In this document: in pieces, positions 21,206-30,082 of the stretch
Layout: every line of letters begins with the position of its first letter
Numbering within the stretch: the first letter of the stretch is position 1
NCBI GenBank assembly: GCA_017513135.1
Contig: JAFWDH010000022.1
Span: 1 to 64,000 of the forward strand
Direction of reading: 5' to 3'
From: Oscillospiraceae bacterium
GTDB taxonomy: Bacteria > Bacillota > Clostridia > Oscillospirales > Ruminococcaceae
DNA length: 64,000 bases
Program-made: the position numbers and the translations under genes
Notes under the pieces: generated by a model
The model's database searches: none
Seen by the model: the letters and a program-made list of their open reading frames with translations, nothing else
Told to the model about the DNA's origin: nothing

Positions 21206-23404
21206 TCAGTCGTTTGTATCTGAAAGGATGAATCCCACTTCTATCAGCGTACCCTCCGGTACGGATTCCCCTGGTTCGATACTCTGGCTCCTTGCTTCTG
21301 CATCGCCGGACGTCAATCCATTCACTTTGATGTTGAGCCCAAGCGATTCGAACGTTGATCGCACATATGATTCAGTATAACCGATTATGTCGGGGACCGT
21401 GACATATTTAGGCTCTGTATCATCCGTATAGAGAATCACGGTAGAGCCCTTCGGGATGGAAGAGCCTCCCTGAGGCGACTGAGAGACTACAGTGGTCCCA
21501 TCTCCCACCACCTTGATATTTAGGCCTATGGTCTGCAGCTCGGCTTTGGCGCTGGTCAGGCTGAGCGAATTGAGATAAGGCTCCCACACATCCACAGACT
21601 CCAGTTCGTCATCGCTGTACACGGCTTCAACCCCGATATACGGGAGAGTGTATGCCATCACGTTCGCCACGACCGGTGCCACTATGTTTCCTCCGTATGT
21701 GGAATAGCTGTGGGCTCCGTCATAGAGGATGAGGCAGACAACCTGCGGCTTATCTGCCGGTCCGAATGCGCAGAAAGAAGAGACAAAATCCCCTGAATCG
21801 CTGTTCAGCTTTTCCGCCGTTCCGCTTTTGCCGCCGAGTCTGAAACCAGAAAGATAAGCATTGCTGTTCTCTGCGACCCTCTCCAGGACCTGACACATCA
21901 TCCTCGATGTCTCCTGGCTGATGACCTGACGCTTTACGGTTGCATCAGTCTGCTTCACAATATTTCCGTCCGAGTCAAGTATCTCTTTTACCACATAAGG
22001 CTCGACCAGATATCCACCGTTCACTGCAGCCGCCACAGCGGTGATGAGCTGAATGGGCGTTATGGCATTGGACTGACCGAAGGAGCAGCTGGCAAGTTCT
22101 ACCGGTCCCATCTGCTCAGCGGTATAGAAGTTGCTGCCAGATTCCGCAGGCAGATCTATTCCGGTGCGCTCGGTAAGTCCGAAGGCCTTAAAGTAGTTGT
22201 AAAAGGTCTGTCGGCCCATAGCCAAGCCCATTTGTATAAATGCGGAGTTGCAGGAGTTTATGGCCGCTTCTGTGAAATCCTCGTAGCCATGCGCATATGC
22301 TCTTGCATCATCGATATAGATGTCATCGTAGACGTTGTAACTGCCGTAGCACTCAAATGTGCTGTCAAGAGTACAGGTGCCGCTTTCAAGCGCTGCGCTT
22401 GCAGTGACCACCTTAAAGACAGAACCCGGCTCATAGATGTCGCTGATGGCTTTGTTGCGCCACTGGTACTCCTGTGCGTTTCTCAGCACTTCCAGATACT
22501 CTTCTTCGTCGGTGATGCCTTCAAGCTTGCTGTTCAGAAGATCGGAATAGATCTCTAGCGGATCGTTCGGGTCGAAATCCGGCTTAGCAGCCATGGCATA
22601 GACAGCTCCGGTATTGACGTCCATTATGATCCCGCATGCATAGTTGGCGACATTATGTTCCTTCATTGCCTCTTCCAGTGCCTGGTCTAAGTATCGCTGG
22701 ATATTGGCGTCTATAGTAAGGACAAGATTGTAACCGTCTTCCGCGTCGGTCACAGTCTCCAAACGGTAGTACATGTTCTTCCCTTTTGCATTTACCGCCG
22801 TAAGTATCCTTCCGGAGATACCAGACAGATACTGCTCATAATACGCTTCGAGCCCGTACAGTCCGTTGTTGTCTGTGCCGACAAACCCGAGCACCTGCGA
22901 AGCGAGATTTCCGTAAGGATAGTATCTTTTTGTGTCCTGTGTGAAGGTTATGCCGTAAATATCCTCTTCGTCTATGAATGCTTCGATCTGGTCTTTTACG
23001 GGTTTATCCACTTTTCTCTTTATGATGCTGTAGTAGCTGTCTTCCCTGCACTTCTCCATGATGGTCTCATAAGGCACATCAAGCTTTTCACTGAGGAAAG
23101 TGGCTATCTTTTCGTAGTTCTTTTCTTCTGTGTGTTTCGGGTCGATCGCTACGGTCCAGACGGTCGCGCTGCGGGCTAGGATATTCATATTCGAGTCATA
23201 GATAGTCCCGCGTTCCGCGAATATCGTGGTATCCCTGAGCTGCTGAGATGTAGCAAGCTCGCTGTAATAGTCATGTCTTATTAAAGAAATATACGCAAGT
23301 CTTACGATCAGCACCATGAAAAGAACTACAACGGTTCCTGTCAACAACATAAGGTTGCGTCTCATGTTTACTGTTCGGGACTTGCGTCTGTTATTACTTG
23401 CCAT
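21206..23404 (-). CDS. Class B penicillin-binding protein, FtsI/SpoVD type, with PASTA domains
   Basis: Predicted 732 aa. A short basic cytoplasmic N terminus and one membrane span (NLMLLTGTVVVLFMVLIVRL) lead to the pedestal domain and a transpeptidase domain with SxxK in YEPGSVFKVVTASA, SxN in NSCNSAFIQMG and KSGT in GGKSGTAEKL. Two PASTA-like repeats follow at about 595-725 (VTVPDIIGYTESYVRSTFE in the second). It cross-links septal peptidoglycan with FtsW. PASTA domains are typical of SpoVD and of PBP2x; one cannot tell from the sequence whether it serves vegetative division, sporulation or both, though its place in the main cluster favours division. Confidence 0.93.
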   Translation of the reverse strand: MASNNRRKSRTVNMRRNLMLLTGTVVVLFMVLIVRLAYISLIRHDYYSELATSQQLRDTTIFAERGTIYDSNMNILARSATVWTVAIDPKHTEEKNYEKIATFLSEKLDVPYETIMEKCREDSYYSIIKRKVDKPVKDQIEAFIDEEDIYGITFTQDTKRYYPYGNLASQVLGFVGTDNNGLYGLEAYYEQYLSGISGRILTAVNAKGKNMYYRLETVTDAEDGYNLVLTIDANIQRYLDQALEEAMKEHNVANYACGIIMDVNTGAVYAMAAKPDFDPNDPLEIYSDLLNSKLEGITDEEEYLEVLRNAQEYQWRNKAISDIYEPGSVFKVVTASAALESGTCTLDSTFECYGSYNVYDDIYIDDARAYAHGYEDFTEAAINSCNSAFIQMGLAMGRQTFYNYFKAFGLTERTGIDLPAESGSNFYTAEQMGPVELASCSFGQSNAITPIQLITAVAAAVNGGYLVEPYVVKEILDSDGNIVKQTDATVKRQVISQETSRMMCQVLERVAENSNAYLSGFRLGGKSGTAEKLNSDSGDFVSSFCAFGPADKPQVVCLILYDGAHSYSTYGGNIVAPVVANVMAYTLPYIGVEAVYSDDELESVDVWEPYLNSLSLTSAKAELQTIGLNIKVVGDGTTVVSQSPQGGSSIPKGSTVILYTDDTEPKYVTVPDIIGYTESYVRSTFESLGLNIKVNGLTSGDAEARSQSIEPGESVPEGTLIEVGFILSDTND

Positions 23405-23442
23405 ATGTATATAGTCTCCCGTGACGGAAAAAGTATGAAACT

Positions 23443-23907
23443 CTAGTTCTCAAAGAACTGTATCACGGTTGACAGAAAATCAGATACGTTCAATTGAGGA
23501 GATTCTGTATCCTCTGAAACAATCTTATTGCTGTTCTCAAGATTGACATACTCGATCTGGGCAGGAGAAAGCTTGATAAGCCCAAGTTCATTCTCTGCGA
23601 ATTCCTCCGCCTTTTTCATGGAGACCATGCTCTCTATCTGATAGTCAAGGAACACGTTCTCGCTCTGAATTTCGACCAGCTCAGAGTTCTTTTTCTCGAT
23701 CATCGCTTTTGTTTTTGTAAGCAGCATATTGCTATAGACAGTATACACTGCGAGCACTGCGACAACAACCGTAAGAACTACCAGGCGTCTTACGAATTTG
23801 CGGTCCGCCGCAGCACGAAGTTCTGCCCCGGTCCTGACCACGCGGATCCTTTCCGGTCTCGGAGCAGTTTCAAATTGACTTATGTTGTAAGCAGTGTTGG
23901 CAGCCAT
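23443..23907 (-). CDS. ftsL: FtsL-like bitopic cell division protein
   Basis: Predicted 154 aa. The layout is a 40-residue basic cytoplasmic part, one span (LVVLTVVVAVLAVYTVYSNML), then a coiled coil (KTKAMIEKKNSELVEIQSENVFLDYQIES) and a short conserved tail AEEFAENELGLIKLSPAQIEYV. This is the standard FtsL/septum initiator arrangement. It sits between rsmH and the PBP gene as in other Clostridia. The sequence of FtsL is poorly conserved, so position is the main support. Confidence 0.85.
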   Translation of the reverse strand: MAANTAYNISQFETAPRPERIRVVRTGAELRAAADRKFVRRLVVLTVVVAVLAVYTVYSNMLLTKTKAMIEKKNSELVEIQSENVFLDYQIESMVSMKKAEEFAENELGLIKLSPAQIEYVNLENSNKIVSEDTESPQLNVSDFLSTVIQFFEN

Positions 23908-23917
23908 GCAAATACCT

Positions 23918-24847
23918 CTACAGCTTTTCTATTATTCTCAGTTTCGCGCTTCTGGAGCGTCTGTTCTCATCAAGTTCTTTTTCATCTGCGACCACAGGCT
24001 TTCTGGTCACCGCAACAGCCTGCGGTTTTCCTCCGCATACACATACGGGAAATTCGGGCGGACAGGTACATCCTGTCATTTTTTTTGCAAAGAACTGCTT
24101 TACGGCTCTGTCCTCAATGGAGTGGAACGTAATAATGCAGAATCTGCCTTTAGGTGCAAGCAGTCTGAATATTCCTTCGAGACCTTCGGAAAGCGCGTTC
24201 ATCTCATCGTTGACCGCGATGCGCAATGCCTGGAACGTTTTTCTGGCCGGATGCTTTTCTTTTCGCCTCACAGCCGGCGGAAGTGCTGACGTCACTATCT
24301 CGCTCAGCCTCACAGTGCTGTCGATCCACTCATTCTGCCTGGTTTTTATAATCTTGTCCGCTATCTGAGCGGCGTAACGTTCTTCCCCGTATTCTCTGAG
24401 GATGACACAAAGCTCTTCGAAAGATGCGGTATTCACTATATCAGCAGCAGTCTGACCGCTGTCGGACATTCTCATGTCGAGATGTCCTTCCTTGCTGTAG
24501 GAAAAGCCGCGTTCAGCCGTATCCAGCTGATAAGATGAGACGCCGAGGTCGAGCAGTGCGCCGTCGATCTTTCCTTCGTATTCCGCAAGTACGCTCAAGG
24601 CATCTCTGAAATCCGACCGGATGATCCTGACATTGGAGAAAGCAGACAGTCGTTCAGAAGCCGCTTCGATGGCGTCAGGATCTTTATCCATACATATCAG
24701 CGTTCCGTTCTCCGACAGTCTTGAAGCGATCCTGGAGGAATGGCCTGCGCCTCCAACTGTTCCGTCCAGATAAATGCCGTCACTTCTGATATTGAGTCCT
24801 TCCAGAGTCTGTTCGAGTAGAACAGGTATATGCTCGAATCCTTCCAT
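23918..24847 (-). CDS. rsmH: RsmH, 16S rRNA m4C1402 methyltransferase
   Basis: Predicted 309 aa, usual length. N-terminal HIPVLLEQTLEGL and SAM-binding YLDGTVGGAGHSSRI, then ALLDLGVSSYQLDTAERGFSY, AQKIADKI-like AAQIADKIIKTR and RKEKHPARKTFQALRIAVN, with FCIITFHSIEDRAVK near the end. Methylates N4 of C1402 in the decoding centre. The start overlaps the mraZ stop by one base. Confidence 0.96.
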   Translation of the reverse strand: MEGFEHIPVLLEQTLEGLNIRSDGIYLDGTVGGAGHSSRIASRLSENGTLICMDKDPDAIEAASERLSAFSNVRIIRSDFRDALSVLAEYEGKIDGALLDLGVSSYQLDTAERGFSYSKEGHLDMRMSDSGQTAADIVNTASFEELCVILREYGEERYAAQIADKIIKTRQNEWIDSTVRLSEIVTSALPPAVRRKEKHPARKTFQALRIAVNDEMNALSEGLEGIFRLLAPKGRFCIITFHSIEDRAVKQFFAKKMTGCTCPPEFPVCVCGGKPQAVAVTRKPVVADEKELDENRRSRSAKLRIIEKL

Positions 24848-25266
24848 CAGATATTGATCTCCTCAAGGCGCTCCTCAAAGGATTTGCTGTCATATCCTTT
24901 CTTGGTCTCCAGCCAGCGTTCCTTGTCCCAGATCTCTGCCCTGTCCATGACTCCAATGACAGCTACGTCCTTGCCGAGACCGGCGTTGTCCCTCAGGTTC
25001 TGCGGCAGAAGTATCCTTCCCTGTTTATCCGGTTCAACGATGCACGCATTCGGAAAGATATAGTGCTGAAGCTTGCTTGCCTGAGCAAGAGGAAGATTTC
25101 TGATCCGTTCGCATATCCTCTCCCATTCTGTGAGCGAGAATACCGCGAGGCAGTCATCAGACCAGAGAGTGATGCAGAAACGTTCGCCGAGTTCATCTCT
25201 CATCCTGGCGGGAAAGTTCATTCTTCCCTTGCCGTCGATGTTGTGAAAGAACTCGCCAAACAGCAT
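24847..25266 (-). CDS. mraZ: MraZ, division-cluster regulator
   Basis: Predicted 139 aa from the ATG at 25266, after GAGGAGGAG; the longer open frame has no site of its own. Two MraZ/AbrB-like repeats are visible: FFHNIDGKGRMNFPARMRDE with FCITLWSDDCLAVF, and NACIVEPDKQGRILLPQNLR with VAVIGVMDRAEIWD. MraZ forms a ring and binds repeated sites upstream of its own gene to control the whole division cluster. It is the first gene after the promoter at 25366-25394. Confidence 0.95.
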   Translation of the reverse strand: MLFGEFFHNIDGKGRMNFPARMRDELGERFCITLWSDDCLAVFSLTEWERICERIRNLPLAQASKLQHYIFPNACIVEPDKQGRILLPQNLRDNAGLGKDVAVIGVMDRAEIWDKERWLETKKGYDSKSFEERLEEINI

Positions 25267-25288
25267 GACACTCTCCTCCTCTCTTCTC

Positions 25289-25317
25289 TGTTGAAAACAG
25301 TGTTGAAACTGTTGAAA
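25289..25317. repeat. Three TGTTGAAA repeats in the mraZ leader
   Basis: TGTTGAAA occurs at 25289-25296, 25301-25308 and 25310-25317, spaced 12 and 9 bases. On the transcript strand these are TTTCAACA, lying between the promoter and the mraZ ribosome site. Repeated sites in an mraZ leader suggest a regulator-binding role, but known MraZ boxes have a different sequence. Confidence 0.6.
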
Positions 25318-25365
25318 TTCACCACTTTTAACCTTTTTTAGGTTTTTTGGGGAATAATTACCCAC

Positions 25366-25394
25366 ATTATCCTATTTTGACGGTACTGTGTCAA
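25366..25394 (-). promoter_or_regulatory. Main promoter of the division and wall cluster
   Basis: Minus strand TTGACA (25394-25389), exact 17-base spacer, GATAAT (25371-25366). Strong sigma-A promoter about 100 bases before mraZ. The leader contains an ACCTAAAAAAGGT inverted repeat, AAAAGTGG and the TTTCAACA repeats. Confidence 0.85.
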
Positions 25395-25436
25395 TACGAC
25401 GGTTTTGTTTTTTAAACGCAATTTATGAAAAAAAGA

Positions 25437-25473
25437 CACAAAAAAAAAGAGCCCGGAACATGTCCGGGCTCTT
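25437..25473 (-). terminator. Terminator of the uvrC/rsmD/coaD-side operon
   Basis: AAGAGCCCGGA/TCCGGGCTCTT stem with ACATG loop (25447-25473); on the minus strand it is followed by a run of ten T. It lies 14 bases after the stop of the coiled-coil gene and separates it from the division cluster promoter. Confidence 0.93.
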
Positions 25474-25487
25474 AGCTGATATCGTTC

Positions 25488-25946
25488 TTACTTATCTTTT
25501 GTTATGTTTCCCCTGACGCTCAGTCGCTTTGTCTTGACCTGATTGAATACCACAAGAAGCGCGTCCTCTGCCTTTTTCAATGCATTCTCTGAAAACTCAA
25601 GGGCAAGTCTCTCGCTCTCCTTGCTGCGCTGCTGTGCAGTAGAGATCATCTCATTGGAGGCTTTCTTAGCTGCTTTGAACACTTCGGTCTCACTTATCAT
25701 CTGCCTGGCTCTGACTTCTGCCTTCTGGATGATGTCCTCAGCCTGATTCTCTGCCTGTTCGATTATCTGATTGCGGTCAGAGACCACCGCTTTCGCATCC
25801 TTTATCTCCTGAGGAAGATTAAGCCTGAGTTCATCGACCAGATCCTGGAGCTTATCGACATCCAATAGTTTGCGGCCGGTCAGCGGCATCGCTACCGCTT
25901 CGCTGAGCATATCATCCATCTTGTCAAGAATCTTATCGATAGTCAT
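25488..25946 (-). CDS. Coiled-coil protein downstream of coaD
   Basis: Predicted 152 aa, entirely charged and helical, with a long coiled coil from about residue 50 to 135 (DRNQIIEQAENQAEDIIQKAE and later KKASNEMISTAQQRSKESERL). It resembles the stalk-like proteins often annotated as ATPase in Clostridia at this position. No signal peptide, membrane span or nucleotide motif. Four-base overlap with coaD shows co-translation. Function unknown. Confidence 0.7.
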   Translation of the reverse strand: MTIDKILDKMDDMLSEAVAMPLTGRKLLDVDKLQDLVDELRLNLPQEIKDAKAVVSDRNQIIEQAENQAEDIIQKAEVRARQMISETEVFKAAKKASNEMISTAQQRSKESERLALEFSENALKKAEDALLVVFNQVKTKRLSVRGNITKDK

Positions 25947-26437
25947 TTCTTTTCTCCGCCTTTAACAAGTTTTTTCGTTATCTCTTCGCTTATGGGATCC
26001 GGAACAAACTGAGACACGTCACCTCCGAATGATGCCACCTCTCTCACGACACTGGAACTGAGGAACATGTATTCCTGAGCGGTATTTATGAAGACCGTCT
26101 CTATATCCGGATTCAGCTGCTTATTGATGAGTGACATCTGGAATTCATATTCAAAATCCGTCACCGCTCTGAGGCCTTTTACTACCGCGACGGCATTTCT
26201 CATCCTGCAGTAGTCCATCAGCAGACCGTCAAAAGCCTCTACGCTTACGTTATCTATGTCTTTGGTGGATTCCTCGATGAAGTGCACTCTCTCCTCGATC
26301 GTGAAAGTGTTCTTCTTGGATGTATTCTGCAGAACAACGACGATCACTCTGTCAAAAAGGCGCGAAGCGCGTTTGATTATATCAAGGTGACCTTTTGTCA
26401 CCGGATCGAAACTGCCGGGGCACACTGCGGTCCTCAT
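25943..26437 (-). CDS. coaD: Phosphopantetheine adenylyltransferase
   Basis: Predicted 164 aa, usual length. Fourth step of coenzyme A synthesis: ATP plus 4'-phosphopantetheine to dephospho-CoA. The nucleotidyltransferase motifs are present: CPGSFDPVTKGHLDII at the N terminus (T/HxGH class) and the SSSVVREVASFGGDVS region near the end, with KGLRAVTDFEYEFQM between. Four-base overlaps with both rsmD and the coiled-coil gene. Confidence 0.96.
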   Translation of the reverse strand: MRTAVCPGSFDPVTKGHLDIIKRASRLFDRVIVVVLQNTSKKNTFTIEERVHFIEESTKDIDNVSVEAFDGLLMDYCRMRNAVAVVKGLRAVTDFEYEFQMSLINKQLNPDIETVFINTAQEYMFLSSSVVREVASFGGDVSQFVPDPISEEITKKLVKGGEKK

Positions 26438-26997
26438 TCAGTTATCTCCTCCTCACTCTGCTTCTTCTCATAGAGCCAGATAGATGTATTCCCGTAGTCA
26501 TAGCGTTTTCTGAGGATAAGCTCATCACTTTCTTCCGGAAGCACTGCTTCCCGTTCGGCTTCGACCGCAGCCAGGCCGCCGTCTTCCAGCAGTTTGCCCA
26601 GATGCTCGACGAGTCCTCCGGCTATGTCCTTGCGATACGGAGGATCGGCATAAATGAAGCTGAATCTGTTGCGGTTTCTCTGAACATATCTCACGGCGTC
26701 CGTCTCGGCAACAGATGCGGATCTGAACAATCCTGTCTTATTCAGATTCCTTTTTATCACTGATATGGCTTCCCGGGAGTTGTCTACAAAGACGCAATGC
26801 GACGCGCCTCTGCTGAGCGCCTCGATGCCCATCTGACCGCTGCCTGCAAACAAGTCCAGCATCGTTGCTCCGGGTATAAAGAACTGAAGGGCGGAAAAGA
26901 TCGCCTCTTTGACTTTCTGGGATGTCGGGCGGACGATGTCCTCACCCGGAAGGGTCTCCAGAGTCATTCCCCTGGCGGTACCCGTATTTACTCTCAT
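26434..26997 (-). CDS. rsmD: RsmD, 16S rRNA m2G966 methyltransferase
   Basis: Predicted 187 aa. Rossmann methyltransferase with RVNTGTARGMTLETLPG and RPTSQKVKEAIFSAL at the start, SAM loop MLDLFAGSGQMGIEALSRGA, and catalytic FIYADPPYRKD. Methylates N2 of G966 in 16S rRNA. The rsmD-coaD pair is conserved in Firmicutes. Confidence 0.93.
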   Translation of the reverse strand: MRVNTGTARGMTLETLPGEDIVRPTSQKVKEAIFSALQFFIPGATMLDLFAGSGQMGIEALSRGASHCVFVDNSREAISVIKRNLNKTGLFRSASVAETDAVRYVQRNRNRFSFIYADPPYRKDIAGGLVEHLGKLLEDGGLAAVEAEREAVLPEESDELILRKRYDYGNTSIWLYEKKQSEEEITE

Positions 26998-27055
26998 ATC
27001 TTTTTTCTCCGACTGTTTTATCTGAATATACTCTATATGGATGAAAGCTCAGCAG

Positions 27056-28867
27056 TCAAGTATGGAAATGATCCCACACGGCCTGCGCCGCTCTCTTAGT
27101 CATTCCGCTTACCGCGCCCAGTTCCTCAACGGATGCATTGCTGACGGCAGAGATCGTTCTGAAGTGCTTCAACAGTGCCTTTGCCCTTGATTCACCGACT
27201 CCCTCAATATCAAGGAGAGATGACCGGAACGCTTTCTTGCTGTGGCTCCTGCGCTCATACTCAATGGTGTATCTGTGGACTTCGTCCTGCATCTTCGATA
27301 CCAGGTTGAACACGCTTTTGTGCATTGATACGGCGATCTCTCCGTCGCGGGACACGATCGCCCTGGTCCTGTGCTTTGAATCCTTGACAAGTCCGAAAAG
27401 CGGCACATCAGAGAATGAAGTCCCTGATATTACGTCCGATATGGTATCCAGATGTCCCTTACCGCCGTCAAGAAGGATGATATCCGGTTTTGATGAGAAG
27501 CCGGATGAACCTTCATCGAATCTCGCGATCCTTCGGCTGATGACTTCCGACATGGACGAATAGTCGTCTATGCCTGAGACCGTCTTTATTCTGAACCGCC
27601 TGTATTCGGATTTACGCGGCTCTCCGTTGATGAAAACCGCCATCCCTCCGACCGCGTCCTCACCGTAGTTGGAGATGTCGTAAAGTTCTATGCGGGCAGG
27701 ATACTCATGAAGGCCCAGTATGCTGGCAAGCTCTCCGAGTGAAGCCTCGCTCTTCGTTCTTCGCCCGGCTTCCCTCTTTATCCTGTCGGAAGCATTGCTG
27801 TAGGCCATATCTACGATGGCTTTTCTTTCGCCTCTCTTGGGAACTGAAACGGAAACTGAGCCCGGTCGGCGTTCAGAGAGCCACTGGCGCAGCTGCTCCT
27901 GATACTCAAGCGGCCTGTCGCACAGGACCTCCTTCGGGATCTCGTTGCCGACAAGATAATAGTGGGTCACGAATTCTTCTCTAGCCTCGTCGACATCGGA
28001 AGTATCGTAGATAACACGCTCTTCCTTGTCTACGAGGACGCCCCTGCGGAACTTGAGCACGTCAGCGCATACCATCCTCTCGTTTCCGGCAAAAGCGAAC
28101 ACATCCATCTCGCTATCGCTCTCGTTCTTTACGACCTTCTGCCCTTCCTCGAGTTTCTGTATGGAAAAAATGCTGTCGCGGTATCTCGCCGCTCGCTCAA
28201 AATCCAGCGCTTCGCTCGCCTGCTCCATCTTTGTCTTCAGGATACCGAGTATCTCTTCGCTTCCCTTCAGCAGCATGGTGGTAGCGCTGTCGACCAGTTC
28301 GAGATAAGCCTCTTCGGATATCTCTCCTACGCAGGGAGCGCAGCATCTTCCTATGTGAGCATTAAGGCACGGGCGCTTCCGGCTTATCTTCTCAAAGGCA
28401 TATGAGCAGGTCGGAAGACTGAAGGCTTCATTGACCGTGTCAGTCATTCTCTTTACGGCAAATGAACTGATATAAGGTCCGTAGTAGGTCGCGCCGTCAT
28501 CGTGTTTCTGAAGCTCGGCAGTTATCCTCGGAAACCTCTCCGGTGAGACTCTTATATATGAGAAGCCCTTGTCATCCATAAGCAGGATGTTGTACTTCGG
28601 CCGGTGCTGCTTTATCATCGAGCACTCAAGCGTGAGAGCTTCGAACTCGCTGTCTACGACTATTACGTCAAAGTCATGCACATGGGAGACCATCTTCTCC
28701 ACTTTCGGAGTGTGAGAAGCTCCTGCCCTGAAATAACCGGACACACGGTTCTTCAGTTTCTTGGCTTTACCGACATAAATGACCTCCCCCTTCCGGTCCT
28801 TCATGATGTAGATACCGGGAAGAAGAGGCAGCGACAGCGCTTTCTGTTGAAGTTGCTTTAGATCCAT
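27056..28867 (-). CDS. uvrC: UvrC, excinuclease ABC subunit C
   Basis: Predicted 603 aa from the ATG at 28867; the open frame further upstream runs through the HPr terminator and is not used. The GIY-YIG nuclease is at the N terminus (LPGIYIMKDRKGEVIYVGKAK), a Cys cluster follows (CLNAHIGRCCAPCVG), then a UVR motif, the RNase H-like nuclease with ELYDISNYGEDAVGGMAVF and IILLDGGKGHL, and a helix-hairpin-helix tail (DIEGVGESRAKALLKHF). It makes both incisions in nucleotide excision repair. Ribosome site weak. Confidence 0.95.
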   Translation of the reverse strand: MDLKQLQQKALSLPLLPGIYIMKDRKGEVIYVGKAKKLKNRVSGYFRAGASHTPKVEKMVSHVHDFDVIVVDSEFEALTLECSMIKQHRPKYNILLMDDKGFSYIRVSPERFPRITAELQKHDDGATYYGPYISSFAVKRMTDTVNEAFSLPTCSYAFEKISRKRPCLNAHIGRCCAPCVGEISEEAYLELVDSATTMLLKGSEEILGILKTKMEQASEALDFERAARYRDSIFSIQKLEEGQKVVKNESDSEMDVFAFAGNERMVCADVLKFRRGVLVDKEERVIYDTSDVDEAREEFVTHYYLVGNEIPKEVLCDRPLEYQEQLRQWLSERRPGSVSVSVPKRGERKAIVDMAYSNASDRIKREAGRRTKSEASLGELASILGLHEYPARIELYDISNYGEDAVGGMAVFINGEPRKSEYRRFRIKTVSGIDDYSSMSEVISRRIARFDEGSSGFSSKPDIILLDGGKGHLDTISDVISGTSFSDVPLFGLVKDSKHRTRAIVSRDGEIAVSMHKSVFNLVSKMQDEVHRYTIEYERRSHSKKAFRSSLLDIEGVGESRAKALLKHFRTISAVSNASVEELGAVSGMTKRAAQAVWDHFHT

Positions 28868-28876
28868 TGATGCAAA

Positions 28877-28905
28877 AATAAAAGCCGCCCCTGAAAGAGG
28901 CGGCA
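28877..28905 (-). terminator. Terminator after the HPr gene
   Basis: GCCGCC/GGCGGC stem around CCCTGAAAGA, followed on the minus strand by TTTTATTTTTG. It lies 14 bases after the HPr stop and just before the uvrC start. Confidence 0.9.
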
Positions 28906-28918
28906 TGAAATCTGATTC

Positions 28919-29182
28919 TTACTCGTTGAATCCGGACTCAATGAGCTTTACAAGACCTTCGATAGCCTGCTGTTCGTCCACGCCGTCAGCTATGAGACGA
29001 ATGGAAGTGCCGCCTACGATCCCAAGGGAGAGAACACCGAGCAAACTCTTTGCATTGGCGCGTCTTTCATCTTTTTCGACCCAGATAGAGCACTTGTATT
29101 CATTGGCTTTCTGAATGAAGAAGGTTGCAGGACGGGCATGAAGACCAACCTGATTTTCAACTGTAATATCCTGTACGCACAT
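28919..29182 (-). CDS. ptsH: HPr phosphocarrier protein
   Basis: Predicted 87 aa. His15 in VGLHARPATFF accepts phosphate from enzyme I, and Ser46 in NAKSLLGVLSLGI is the HPr kinase site, so both catalytic and regulatory residues are present and it is HPr rather than Crh. It passes phosphate to sugar permeases and acts in carbon catabolite control. No enzyme I gene lies nearby. Own promoter at 29257-29284 and own terminator. Confidence 0.95.
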   Translation of the reverse strand: MCVQDITVENQVGLHARPATFFIQKANEYKCSIWVEKDERRANAKSLLGVLSLGIVGGTSIRLIADGVDEQQAIEGLVKLIESGFNE

Positions 29183-29256
29183 ACTATAACACTCCGTTTC
29201 ACGTCAATTATATGTATCGATTATTATCATTTGGCTGAGCTCAATTCAGCATTTCT

Positions 29257-29284
29257 ATTATAACAAAATTGTGCATTACGTCAA
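29257..29284 (-). promoter_or_regulatory. Promoter of the HPr gene
   Basis: Minus strand TTGACG (29284-29279), 16-base spacer, TATAAT (29262-29257). About 75 bases before the HPr start. Confidence 0.75.
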
Positions 29285-29311
29285 GAAAACAAGTCACTTG
29301 TATTCTTTTTT

Positions 29312-29341
29312 TACAAAATGCCCATCCATGACACCGGGCAG
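29312..29341 (-). terminator. Probable terminator after trmD
   Basis: TGCCC/GGGCA stem with a 12-base loop, followed on the minus strand by TTTTG and further T/A. Modest stability; it is the only candidate end for the ylxM-trmD operon. Confidence 0.45.
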
Positions 29342-29365
29342 ACATACAGAGTTGTTCAATATTGC

Positions 29366-30082
29366 TCAATCGGGCAATTTGTCCTCCGGATGCTCCTTAA
29401 TATACTGTTCATACATGTCAGGGCGCCGTTCCCTTGTTCTTCTGAGCGACTGTTCCTTTTTCCATTTGATGATGTTGGCATGATGTCCGCTTCTAAGCAC
29501 CTCAGGTACTTCTCTTCCGTTCCAGATATACGGCCTTGTGTACTGCGGATATTCCAGCAAGCCGCTGTAGTGGCTCTCATCCGTGTAGCATTCTTCATCG
29601 GAGAGCACTCCGGGACAAAGTCTGGCGACGGAATCGGTGAGTATCAGTGCAGGCATCTCCCCGCCGGTGACCACGTAATCCCCGATGGAGATCTCCTCAT
29701 CAACTATCTCCTCCAGCACTCTCTCATCCACTCCCTCGTAATGACCGCAGAGAATGCAGATATTGCCCAGCTGCGAGAGTTCCTTTACCTTTGACTGTGT
29801 CAGAACCTGACCTGCGGGGCTCATGTAGATCACATGCGGCCGAACGCCTCTCTGTTCACATATGGCCTCAAAACAGTCATATACCGGCTGGCAGTACATC
29901 ACCATTCCCATGCCGCCGCCGAATGGTGCGTCATCTGTCTGCTTCTGTTTATTAAGAGTGTAGTCTCTTATGTTGTGACATCTTATATCCAGCACGCCTT
30001 TTTTGACAGCTCTGCCGATGATGCTCTCGCTGACATAGGCATCGCACATATCCGGAAACAATGTCATGATATCAATCTGCAT
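29366..30082 (-). CDS. trmD: TrmD, tRNA m1G37 methyltransferase
   Basis: Predicted 238 aa. SPOUT knot enzyme methylating G37 of tRNAs for Leu, Pro and Arg, which prevents frameshifting. Visible: [72 protein letters not shown] and [16 protein letters not shown]. Last gene of the operon; its start overlaps the rimM end by 11 bases. Confidence 0.97.
   Translation of the reverse strand: MQIDIMTLFPDMCDAYVSESIIGRAVKKGVLDIRCHNIRDYTLNKQKQTDDAPFGGGMGMVMYCQPVYDCFEAICEQRGVRPHVIYMSPAGQVLTQSKVKELSQLGNICILCGHYEGVDERVLEEIVDEEISIGDYVVTGGEMPALILTDSVARLCPGVLSDEECYTDESHYSGLLEYPQYTRPYIWNGREVPEVLRSGHHANIIKWKKEQSLRRTRERRPDMYEQYIKEHPEDKLPD

Noticed and set aside
28867-28906. Longer uvrC start
   Set aside because: The extension is encoded by the HPr terminator hairpin and matches nothing in the UvrC family.
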